Under the pieces are notes generated by a model that saw only the letters and a program-made list of their open reading frames with translations, ran no database searches and was not told where the DNA came from. This document shows, in pieces, positions 1 to 6,117 of a stretch of DNA of 6,243 nt (within the stretch, counting starts at the first letter, position 1; the number at the start of each line of letters is the position of its first letter). This stretch comes from Deinococcus fonticola (GTDB taxonomy: Bacteria > Deinococcota > Deinococci > Deinococcales > Deinococcaceae): the NCBI RefSeq assembly GCF_004634215.1, contig NZ_SMMH01000068.1, forward strand, positions 1 to 6,243, given 5' to 3'. Position numbers and translations under genes: made by a program.

Positions 1-125
1 GAACTGAGGAAGGGGCGGACATTCTGGTAGAGTCGGGGTACGTCCCCGAGGAGCATTTTTGTCGTCACAAACAGAAATTATCCCCTATCGGGGACGTCTT
101 CTCATAAAATTTGTCAGGCCGTCAG
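1..125 (+). repeat. Left arm of perfect 125-bp inverted repeat
   Basis: Every base of 1-125 matches the reverse complement of 6118-6242 (position i pairs with 6243-i). Identity stops sharply at 126, and the arm runs to the window edge, so its true outer limit is unknown. Read outward from the inner boundary, the arm begins CTGACGGCCTGAC, which holds CTGAC twice with an 8-bp period. IS10 and IS50 ends also begin CTGA(C), so the arm may be the tip of an IS4-like element whose body lies to the left. That link rests on a few bases only. Other readings are a terminal repeat of a non-autonomous element, or the k-mer overlap at the end of an assembly contig. No transposase motif is visible in the arm. 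Confidence 0.95.
33..97. other. Alternative hairpins inside left repeat arm
   Basis: Two short palindromes are present. Positions 33-49 read TCGGGG-TACGT-CCCCGA (6-bp stem, 5-nt loop). Positions 81-94 read TCCCC-TATC-GGGGA (5-bp stem, 4-nt loop). The inner halves also pair with each other: ACGTCCCCGA at 40-49 is the exact reverse complement of TCGGGGACGT at 88-97, a 10-bp stem enclosing 38 nt. The local hairpins and the long stem share bases, so they exclude one another. Neither is followed by a T-tract, so an ordinary intrinsic terminator is unlikely. Possible roles are protein binding at a mobile-element end, or insulation against read-through transcription into the element. Confidence 0.7.
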
Positions 126-252
126 GGAGATGTTCACCAGCTTTGATGGAATAATCTTCGTGTAGATAGATACTGTCCTGCGACTCGGCAGTGGTTTCCG
201 ACTTGGCTTCCTGCCTCTTAACCCGGCGTACATACCTGATCAGTCTGTTCAT
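85..252 (-). CDS. Possible 3'-truncated small ORF running into the repeat arm
   Basis: An ATG at 252-250 opens a 55-codon frame ending at TAG (87-85). It is shorter than most gene-finder cut-offs. The predicted protein starts MNRLIRYVRRVKRQ, is rich in charged residues, and ends DGLTNFMRRRPR. About the last 13 residues are encoded by the inverted-repeat arm, so if the gene is real its native 3' end was replaced when the repeat arrived. There is no clear Shine-Dalgarno, and the in-frame stop four codons upstream rules out a longer version. In the right arm the same C-terminal frame is closed by a TGA just inside the repeat, so the ORF is not a shared feature of both ends. I do not recognise a family. 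It may be chance. Confidence 0.25.
   Translation of the reverse strand: MNRLIRYVRRVKRQEAKSETTAESQDSIYLHEDYSIKAGEHLPDGLTNFMRRRPR
126..135 (+). repeat. Near-direct repeat abutting left arm
   Basis: GGAGATGTTC sits directly against the inner end of the left arm. It matches GGAGATCTTG, which sits directly against the right arm at 6108-6117, at 8 of 10 positions in direct orientation. The position resembles a target-site duplication lying inside the arms, as expected if the element body is outside the window. The two mismatches argue against a single recent insertion. Confidence 0.35.
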
Positions 253-612
253 GAGGCATCGTCAGTATTTCGCGGTACGAAAAAAAGTGCAAGTAAAATT
301 TCCTCAACACAGAATGAAAGGTGCGCTCCCTTGGTGGTCATGTGTGCTTTTTGCTCTTGGTGTTGCATAGTGAGATGTACCCGCTTCCGAGTCACCCACT
401 TTGAGGGAGGCCATGCAGGGAAGCACCGTCGCCCACAAGTCGGGCGGGCGAGGCATGGGACAGGGGAGCAGGCGGCCCGTAGAACCAAGTGCCGCCCCCC
501 GCACCAACCAAACAGTGCCTGGAAGCGTTATGACCCACCAGTGTGCCGGGTTTGGCTACGCCACATAGGAGGGGCCGAATTGAAGAATCAGTTTCCTGAG
601 TGAGTTTTTCTG
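126..612. other. Gene-poor region between left arm and the secreted-protein gene
   Basis: Apart from the doubtful ORF at 252-85, nothing convincing is encoded in these 487 bases. Open frames exist on both strands (for example 331-603 plus and 488-249 minus), but their products are rich in Cys, Arg, Pro and His in a way typical of unselected reading of GC-rich DNA, and they lack good ribosome sites. Base composition is uneven: roughly 260-350 is AT-rich with an A7 run near 281, while 405-505 is GC-rich. A GGCGGC/GCCGCC hairpin (471-476 with 491-496, 14-nt loop) lies in the GC-rich part. It has no T-tract, so a terminator role for the upstream minus-strand genes is not supported. Confidence 0.5.
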
Positions 613-1083
613 TCAGGGCTTAACGAAACCAACCAGTTTTGGTGATTCTTTTGCCATCTGTGGCGTATGAATGATCATCATGCCGTTCCCAGCGGTCCCA
701 AATTCCTGGATGATGAAACCAGCGAACCGTCCGTCCCCCACCCGGTAAACGTTGGTGACCGGGTTTTCCGTTTGACCGACCTGCACCACATTTTTCGTCC
801 CCATGTACTCCGTGCGGGAAACCTGCGGGTTCATGAGAATGAATGACCAGTAATCGGTTCCTGCCGAGTACTGGTAGGCGAGCGCGGCCTTCTGAGCCTT
901 AAGTTTCGTGGGTTTATTCCATTCACGGCTTAACGCGCCAGGGAACGGATTCAGTGTTTCATCTGCTGGTGGCTTGTTCATCACATAATCCATCAGGATT
1001 TGAGGCAGGCTTCGGGCTTGCGCTGCGGCTGAACTGGAGAGAGTCAGACTGACGAGTACGAACGAATAGACGATGTTTTTCAA
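613..1083 (-). CDS. Small secreted protein of unknown function
   Basis: The product has 156 residues. Residues 1-23 form a Sec-type signal peptide: Lys2, a hydrophobic core (IVYSFVLVSLTL), then a small-residue stretch with a likely cut after AQA at 21-23. The mature part is about 133 residues, has no cysteine and no further membrane segment, and looks mostly beta-stranded near its end (FAGFIIQEFG, GMMIIHTP). It should be soluble in the periplasm or outside the cell. The TTG start is chosen because GGAGA lies seven bases upstream and the signal peptide begins there; the ATG just upstream is out of frame. The gene follows the membrane-protein gene by 79 bases on the same strand, so co-transcription is possible. 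I do not recognise a family. Confidence 0.8.
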   Translation of the reverse strand: MKNIVYSFVLVSLTLSSSAAAQARSLPQILMDYVMNKPPADETLNPFPGALSREWNKPTKLKAQKAALAYQYSAGTDYWSFILMNPQVSRTEYMGTKNVVQVGQTENPVTNVYRVGDGRFAGFIIQEFGTAGNGMMIIHTPQMAKESPKLVGFVKP

Positions 1084-1089
1084 GATTCA

Positions 1090-1094
1090 TCTCC
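1090..1094 (-). promoter_or_regulatory. Ribosome binding site fixing a TTG start
   Basis: On the minus strand GGAGA is followed by a short spacer and TTG at 1083-1081, with seven bases between GGAG and the start. It is the clearest Shine-Dalgarno in the window, and it supports the TTG start over the out-of-frame ATG at 1090-1088 that overlaps it. Confidence 0.65.
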
Positions 1095-1162
1095 GAGGCG
1101 AATTCGTGTGGTGCAAGAGAAGGTGCACAGGATGCGAGACGCTAGAGGTTGTGTGTGCCTTG

Positions 1163-1549
1163 TTAGTCATCCCAACTGCCCCCAACAACATAACCTTTGT
1201 TGTCTCGGATGCAGTGACCTAGCCATAGTTTCCTGGTTGACGGTACGAAAACAGTGATGGAAATTCGTCTCGTATAAATACCAACAGGACTTTTGTCTGT
1301 GATTTTGGCGCTGATGCTTTGTCGTCCCCCATTTGGCACAAAAGTAAAAAAATCCACCTCCGCGTTCGCGGGTGGATTCAGTTGTTGCATAACGACAGGT
1401 TGACAATTCCGCTTCAACTCCTGAACGGAGAGACTGAGACGGCTGTTATATGCGTAGTAGATGCCAGGGCCAGAAATGAGCAAAATGGCAAAGAGGCTGG
1501 TGAGCCAGGCCTTAGCTGGAGGTGGTGTCGCAGGTTTCGTAACGGTCAT
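1163..1549 (-). CDS. Small single-pass membrane protein of unknown function
   Basis: The product has 128 residues. A short Thr/Pro/Lys-rich tail (1-13) precedes one hydrophobic helix at about 14-34 (AWLTSLFAILLISGPGIYYAY). A polar domain of roughly 90 residues follows, probably outside the membrane. Charges in the tail favour an N-in orientation. The domain holds only two cysteines, Cys49 and Cys113, which could form one disulfide after export. Predicted strands (DFFTFVP, RISITVFVP, LWLGHCI) suggest a small beta fold. The gene starts 54 bases after the lipoprotein stop, behind a hairpin, and no Shine-Dalgarno is visible before the ATG. Expression may depend on read-through or on a promoter I cannot identify. 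The open frame, membrane helix and coherent composition argue that it is real. I do not recognise a family. Confidence 0.75.
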   Translation of the reverse strand: MTVTKPATPPPAKAWLTSLFAILLISGPGIYYAYNSRLSLSVQELKRNCQPVVMQQLNPPANAEVDFFTFVPNGGRQSISAKITDKSPVGIYTRRISITVFVPSTRKLWLGHCIRDNKGYVVGGSWDD

Positions 1550-1563
1550 GGGAATTTTCTGGG

Positions 1564-1594
1564 AAAACCAAGGGAGCCTTGATATGGCTCCCTT
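1564..1594 (-). terminator. Intrinsic terminator after the lipoprotein gene
   Basis: On the minus strand a perfect 9-bp stem AAGGGAGCC / GGCTCCCTT (1594-1586 with 1578-1570) encloses a 7-nt loop and is followed by GG and four T residues. It begins nine bases after the lipoprotein TAA. The T-tract is short and set off by GG, so termination is probably partial, which would let some transcripts continue into the membrane-protein gene starting 15 bases further on. Confidence 0.7.
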
Positions 1595-1603
1595 GACATT
1601 AGT

Positions 1604-4600
1604 TTACTTGCGGCTGTCAGGTGTCCACTTCACGGAAGGAACACTCAATTGACGCAGTCCAGAAGGTGCAGGGGCGCATCCGAGATCGGTGTCCGGGTAG
1701 GGTTGTGACTCAGTACCAACCGTGTTCACCAGTTGAATCTGTCCAGTCTGGGCGTCCAGATTTAACACGTGCCACCAGTTTCCCTCACCTTCAGAGGGCG
1801 AGATCACGTTTACGAGACCTTTTTCGTCCACCACTTCAACAGTAGCCTGAGCATCCTGGAAAGTGCCTGTGCTGGAGTAGTTGTGAATGTACAGTTGGTA
1901 CGCACCCGTCACATTATTCAGGCGGGCAACCTTCATGACCTCTGGCCCAAAGGCATCCGTATCGTCCACGTCCAGTGAGGCATTCGGGCAACTATCATCA
2001 TTCCCTTTGCGTCCCCAGTACACGTGATAGGGCTGGCTCTCAGGAAGCCACAGGTGAGTATCGAGGTCGTTTGGGGTGTTTCCCCACTTCAGGACAAAAC
2101 GCGTCACACCGCTGATCGTGCCACTTGGCTCAGTGACAGTGACCGAGACGGTTTTCCGCAAGGATGGGTCAGCCGTAGACACTGCTGAGATCTGGTAAGT
2201 GCCTGGGATGCTGGGGGCCGTGTACTGAAGGCCGCCGCCGGGCATTGGAGTCACGGTTCCGCCTGTGGTTGACCATTGAATGGAACGGTCTCCAAGGCGT
2301 TGTGGGCCGCTGACCAGACCAGAGAATTCCCTGGTGGTGTTCGTTAACATGAAGGCATTGACGGGGGCGACGGTGATAGCCGGAATGTTTGGATCCACGC
2401 CTGCGCTGAAGTAAGCCCAATCCGGATTGTTGGTGATACCGACATCCACGGTGCATTTGGCGAGGATCGCTTTGCTGAGGATGCCAGCATCCTTGCAGAT
2501 CTGTTCAGCCTTAAGGCGCTGTTCAGAAGTGAGGCTGACCAGGCCAGCGTAGGCGCTGGGGAACGCACGGTTCGTGAAGGTGTACGTGGATTGACCTGGG
2601 AGGTAATCAAAGAGAGATTCCTCGGGTTTGATGCGCCAGCTTTCACCAAAAACGCTGTAAATACTCGGGGTGGGAACGGGCACTTGCAGCACCTGACCGT
2701 CACGCGTCTGGTAATCGTTCTGGGTGTTGCCGTCGAAGTTCCCTAGCAACCCCGTCAGTCGGCTGCGCCGAGCGGCAGGCACAGTCACAGAAACGCGACC
2801 CAGAATATCTGCTCGAATGTCGGCGCTCAGAAAGCTGCCGTCCTTCCAGTGCACCATAGTGAGTTTCCCGTCATAGGAGACGCTGCCGCCGAAGGGTAAA
2901 GGAATGAATTTCGCCTGGCCTTCAGTGAGCAGGATTTCCTGCCCGTTAATCATAAGTCGGGGCGCGTTGGTTTTTGTGGCGTAAATCCCGACGCGGTCTC
3001 CGCCCACGCGCATGGCGATGGCGTTGTTTGCTGACATCTGCGTGTCACCAAGTGGAACGTAACGGGCCTGTACTTCGAAGCTATCATCCAGCGACTGGGT
3101 CAGGATGAACTCCCCTGCGGCCTGGAAGGAGTACACCTGTTGCTCGAAGGTACTCAGGTGAGGGTCACCGAAGCTGGAAGCTGTTCCAGGCTCCTCAGGT
3201 AATGGAAGGGTTGGCCCCTGGTCACCATCGTTGCTCCCATCTTCAGGTGCTCTGCCGTCATCCGGGTCAGGCTGGTCAATGGGGGGAATCTCGGGAAGTG
3301 GGGGGAGGGGTGGTGGGGGTTTGGGAACGAAGCAGCCCTTCCCTTCCCGTTCACTACCCACGGTCGTGACGAATCCTTGTGAGAAGGCGGGTTCTTCCTG
3401 GTTCTCCAGAATCAATCGGGAGCCGTAGTAACTGAGGGTGCCAACGGCGTAAGCGGCGTTGAGACCGGCAGCGACTTTATTGAGAATGGCCTTGCTTACG
3501 TTTTTTCCGGCACGCTTGAGAACTGCTTCCAAGGAAGCACTGTAACTGGATTCAAGGGCCTCTCCAGCAATAGCTTTACCAAGGTTGGTCAGTTGTTCGT
3601 GACGATCTTTAACAAACACGGCTAAATTGGTGACGATAATCGAGGCCTGTTCAGCCATTTCGGCTTCATTGCCTTGTTCCTGGGCAGCCTTAAAACTCTG
3701 AATGGCTATCCCTAACTCCCCAGTGTTTACTGCTGCGGTAAATGCTGTAACCAATGCAATTGCCGCAGTACTGTTAGCTGCCTTCTCAAGTTTTGAACCT
3801 TCAAAGCCAAATCCAACAATGTTAAGGAAATTATTGAGAACCACTAGACTATTAACGACACCAGCGTTATTGATGGGGATTGGTGAATCCATACCCGAAG
3901 CAGTACTGTCAAATTTTGTGTATACCGCATATACTGAATATGCGCCAGACGTATATTCACCCTTAAATTTTTCAAGGGTCGCTGCGTCTAAATCCTTGAT
4001 CGAAAAATTGGCATTTCTAGGCGTACCCCCTGGGGTAAGTGCTCCACTACTGATGGCCCAGTCGGCCAGCCCAACTCCGGTCACTGACGTTGGAGCAGAC
4101 AAGTACGATTTCCCAACATTCTTGTTGAGTAAGTCCTGGTACGTAGGATTTCTGATTTCACCCGGAAGGACATAGATATTCGCCGCCAACGGCATGCGCT
4201 TGTACAGGGTGATGGAATCACCATCCTGTTTCAACTCTAAAAGCTTCCCTTCAAACATCCCGCATTCCACAGCCTGGGCCTGCATTTTGCCGCCGACGGT
4301 GCCTACGGAAACGACTGACTGCTTCTGCAATTGAGCCAACTGTTGAATCAGGTTGTTGACTTGTTCTGTCGTTACGCCTTGCTGATCAAAGCTCTTCTGG
4401 ACGAGGTCAGTGGCGATCACACTGGCAACATCCAGCTCAGCTTGCGACAGCGTGATACGACCTGTACTGCGGATGATTTGAACCAGATCGGCGTAACGCG
4501 GGTGGCTGGTGACCTGCGAAGCGTAAGTTTTTCGTGCGGCTCCACTAACACCGAGCATTTCCGGTGCGGTCAGGACGAGGCCCACAGCACTTCGCTCTGC

Positions 4601-5890
4601 GTTGAACTGAATGGTCTCGTGGATACCTTGCGTTAATGCGTCCAGGGCCACCATGTCCCCAGCCGCATTCTGTCCAACCACGATGAGGGCGTTATCCGTG
4701 GGAATATTGGTGTTCACCTGGGTGCCATTTACTGCGCGACCGTAGGGTGTCAAGACGGTGGTCAGACCCGTTGCTTCTGCTGTTTTCACGGTGTAGACGA
4801 CAGGAACGACCACGCCGGGAAGGGTACTCGCTGCACTGGTAACCGTCACTTTGCGGACATCGAAGCCAGACTTGATGGTGACCGTTCCCGTGATGCCCAC
4901 TGGTGTGTTGGGGGCTGTTGTCAGTTCAAAAGCTCGTGAGCTGGGATGAATTCCGCTTTGAACAGGTGTTAGGGTAATCCAGGAGGCGTTGGTCGTTACC
5001 TGAGGGTTGAGTGATCCGGTGCCAGCATTCTGGATTGCCAGGAGTTTCGCCTCATTATTGATTGTGAGTAGCTGTGGATGCACGTCCAGAGCGGGAATGG
5101 AGAGCAGCGAGAGGATAGCCAGTCGCTTGGCGATCAGTGCGGACAGGTCGTCGTTGTTGAGGGTGCCGTTATCAATCAGGTCTGCATTGAAAATCTGACC
5201 TTCGGTCAGGGTTGCGTTGTTCAACAGGTAATTGGTGAGCAGCAGGGTGTCGTCAAGGGTGACCTTCTGATCCTGGGTGAGGTCACCAGCCTCGTATTTT
5301 AGCCAGTCTGCCTTTACGGTTTTGGCAACGGATGTGGATTTCAGGGTTTGAGCGCGAAGTTGAGTCTGGAGTGAGTTGAATCCCTCCTGAAAGCTGGCGG
5401 ACTGTGGCATAAGTGTTGATGCGCTTTTTTCCAGGTTGGCGAGCGTGGTCGTCGTCTTGTCGTTGACCAGGGTAGCCGTTTGTGCTTCGACGAGTTCAAT
5501 TTGGACTTGGTGAGTGGATGAGAGTCCCGTAATGTCAATAGAGGTGGTCAATGTTCCCTGTCCCGCAACGAAAACCAGGTTATCCTCTACCACATTGAGA
5601 CCATTGGTGTTGCTGGCTCCGGCGATTTTTGCTCCTGCGGGGAGGATGAGCCGGATCACGGCATTGGTGAGGCCGCTGCCACCGCTGAGGGTGGTGGTGA
5701 TGCGGGTGAACCCTGAAGCGTCCTGAAGTCCTGCGGCCTGAAGTTTAAATGGTGCGGCTTGTTTAACTGCCCCGCTGGTAGGCACGGGTGTGGGAGAGTT
5801 GAACACTGATCCACACCCGGTGAGGAGGACGGCGCTGAGCGCCGCGATGCCAGAGGCTGCCTTTAAATTTGGTCTGAATGATTTCCTCAT
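1604..5890 (-). CDS. Giant surface lipoprotein with dockerin-like, VWD, Ig-like and YfaP/DUF2135-like domains
   Basis: The product has 1428 residues. Residues 1-25 are a lipoprotein signal peptide with lipobox LTGC, lipidated at Cys26. Regions in order: Thr/Ser-rich beta region 48-140; dockerin-like EF-hand pair 203-214 and 237-248 (Asp at loop positions 1 and 12, both loops); BACON/Ig-like beta domain about 268-355; unassigned, partly helical region about 370-850; Pro/Asp-rich linker 856-900; VWD domain 905-1090 (GDPHL 908-912, GLLGNFDGN 1047-1055, SWRI 1084-1087), without the cysteines of animal VWD domains; a post-VWD segment with Cys1132 and Cys1146; Ig-like domain about 1170-1254; YfaP/DUF2135-like domain about 1257-1393 (DLDTHL 1275-1280, LDVDDT 1306-1311). 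By family analogy it is a calcium-binding, cell-surface adhesive or structural protein; its ligand is unknown. No catalytic motif is seen. The ATG start matches the signal peptide, though no Shine-Dalgarno precedes it. Residues about 620-705 come from notably AT-rich DNA. Confidence 0.93.
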   Translation of the reverse strand: MRKSFRPNLKAASGIAALSAVLLTGCGSVFNSPTPVPTSGAVKQAAPFKLQAAGLQDASGFTRITTTLSGGSGLTNAVIRLILPAGAKIAGASNTNGLNVVEDNLVFVAGQGTLTTSIDITGLSSTHQVQIELVEAQTATLVNDKTTTTLANLEKSASTLMPQSASFQEGFNSLQTQLRAQTLKSTSVAKTVKADWLKYEAGDLTQDQKVTLDDTLLLTNYLLNNATLTEGQIFNADLIDNGTLNNDDLSALIAKRLAILSLLSIPALDVHPQLLTINNEAKLLAIQNAGTGSLNPQVTTNASWITLTPVQSGIHPSSRAFELTTAPNTPVGITGTVTIKSGFDVRKVTVTSAASTLPGVVVPVVYTVKTAEATGLTTVLTPYGRAVNGTQVNTNIPTDNALIVVGQNAAGDMVALDALTQGIHETIQFNAERSAVGLVLTAPEMLGVSGAARKTYASQVTSHPRYADLVQIIRSTGRITLSQAELDVASVIATDLVQKSFDQQGVTTEQVNNLIQQLAQLQKQSVVSVGTVGGKMQAQAVECGMFEGKLLELKQDGDSITLYKRMPLAANIYVLPGEIRNPTYQDLLNKNVGKSYLSAPTSVTGVGLADWAISSGALTPGGTPRNANFSIKDLDAATLEKFKGEYTSGAYSVYAVYTKFDSTASGMDSPIPINNAGVVNSLVVLNNFLNIVGFGFEGSKLEKAANSTAAIALVTAFTAAVNTGELGIAIQSFKAAQEQGNEAEMAEQASIIVTNLAVFVKDRHEQLTNLGKAIAGEALESSYSASLEAVLKRAGKNVSKAILNKVAAGLNAAYAVGTLSYYGSRLILENQEEPAFSQGFVTTVGSEREGKGCFVPKPPPPLPPLPEIPPIDQPDPDDGRAPEDGSNDGDQGPTLPLPEEPGTASSFGDPHLSTFEQQVYSFQAAGEFILTQSLDDSFEVQARYVPLGDTQMSANNAIAMRVGGDRVGIYATKTNAPRLMINGQEILLTEGQAKFIPLPFGGSVSYDGKLTMVHWKDGSFLSADIRADILGRVSVTVPAARRSRLTGLLGNFDGNTQNDYQTRDGQVLQVPVPTPSIYSVFGESWRIKPEESLFDYLPGQSTYTFTNRAFPSAYAGLVSLTSEQRLKAEQICKDAGILSKAILAKCTVDVGITNNPDWAYFSAGVDPNIPAITVAPVNAFMLTNTTREFSGLVSGPQRLGDRSIQWSTTGGTVTPMPGGGLQYTAPSIPGTYQISAVSTADPSLRKTVSVTVTEPSGTISGVTRFVLKWGNTPNDLDTHLWLPESQPYHVYWGRKGNDDSCPNASLDVDDTDAFGPEVMKVARLNNVTGAYQLYIHNYSSTGTFQDAQATVEVVDEKGLVNVISPSEGEGNWWHVLNLDAQTGQIQLVNTVGTESQPYPDTDLGCAPAPSGLRQLSVPSVKWTPDSRK

Positions 5891-5899
5891 ACAAATTTC

Positions 5900-5905
5900 A
5901 GAATA
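5900..5905 (-). promoter_or_regulatory. Candidate -10 element of the lipoprotein gene
   Basis: On the minus strand TATTCT lies nine bases before the ATG. With no Shine-Dalgarno in the gap, a -10 box this close would give a very short leader or a leaderless mRNA, a mode common in Deinococcus. No good -35 is present: hexamers at 15-18 bp spacing (for example TTCAAG or TATTCA around 5921-5928) match TTGACA poorly. The call rests on position and the TANNNT pattern alone. Confidence 0.3.
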
Positions 5906-6008
5906 TGGAAAGACCGTTTACTTGAATACCCCCAGCGAGAAATCCACAAATTTGCTTGACACAAGTGCGTCCATGGGTTTATTTCTTGAAGATTGTGAAG
6001 AATTTCAT

Positions 6009-6040
6009 TCATAAGTGGCGCAGTTGTACTCATAAGTCGC
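6009..6040 (-). repeat. Two 11-bp direct repeats spaced 21 bp apart
   Basis: On the plus strand TCATAAGTGGC (6009-6019) recurs as TCATAAGTCGC (6030-6040), 10 of 11 bases identical. The 21-bp period is two helical turns, so both copies would face the same side of the DNA. They lie about 120-150 bases upstream of the lipoprotein start, a reasonable place for a regulator's tandem sites. No known regulator motif is recognised, and a chance repeat is possible. Confidence 0.4.
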
Positions 6041-6107
6041 ACTCGAATAGCAGGTTCAGAAGCCCTCCAGAGCAATAAATTTGGCTAGTGCCTGCACGGC
6101 AAGTTGA

Positions 6108-6117
6108 GGAGATCTTG
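6108..6117 (+). repeat. Near-direct repeat abutting right arm
   Basis: GGAGATCTTG ends exactly where the right arm begins and matches 126-135 at 8 of 10 positions. It contains the palindrome AGATCT, so it also partly matches in inverted orientation. A shared insertion-site preference of two element copies would explain the similarity as well as a duplication would. Confidence 0.35.

Larger units (their letters stand above)
5891..6117. other. Upstream non-coding region between lipoprotein gene and right arm
   Basis: These 227 bases hold no convincing gene; short frames on both strands lack ribosome sites and recognisable composition. The part near the lipoprotein start is AT-rich. It contains ACAAATTT twice (5891-5898 and 5946-5953) and the small palindromes CTTGTGTCAAG and CAAATTTG on the minus strand. 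Further out lie the 21-bp-spaced direct repeats at 6009-6040. The region probably carries control signals for the large gene. Confidence 0.5.

Noticed and set aside
1..125. Tn3-family ends, because GGGG motifs occur in the arm
   Set aside because: The GGGG motifs are internal to the arm and belong to the small palindromes; the actual identity boundary begins CTGAC, which does not match Tn3-type ends.
249..488. A 79-codon minus-strand frame (TTG start) whose TGA overlaps the ATG at 252
   Set aside because: The ATGA overlap looks like translational coupling, but the composition is that of random GC-rich reading, no convincing ribosome site precedes the start, and no family is recognised.
471..496. 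GGCGGC/GCCGCC hairpin considered as a terminator or structured RNA
   Set aside because: The stem is only 6 bp with a 14-nt loop, has no T-tract, and sits in a generally GC-rich stretch where such pairings arise by chance.
587..600. TCAG-GAAA-CTGA hairpin just after the secreted-protein gene, considered as its terminator
   Set aside because: On the minus strand the stem is four base pairs and is not followed by a T-run.
331..603. A 90-codon plus-strand frame in the left gene-poor region
   Set aside because: The product is rich in Cys, Arg, His and Trp without any fold-like pattern, has no good ribosome site, and opposes the strand of all credible genes.
2344..2703. Minus-strand frame in another phase within the VWD/Ig-like coding region
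   Set aside because: It overlaps the conserved VWD and post-VWD motifs in the main frame, and its own product is Ser/Pro/Arg-rich without motifs.
3702..4175. A 157-codon plus-strand frame opposite the lipoprotein gene
   Set aside because: It lies wholly antisense to a coding region with clear domain structure and is explained as a shadow of that gene's codon pattern in the AT-rich patch.
5956..5985. Consensus TTGACA on the plus strand, suggesting a rightward promoter toward the right arm
   Set aside because: The -10 positions at 17-18 bp (TTATTT or TATTTC) match only half the consensus, and no gene lies downstream before the repeat arm.
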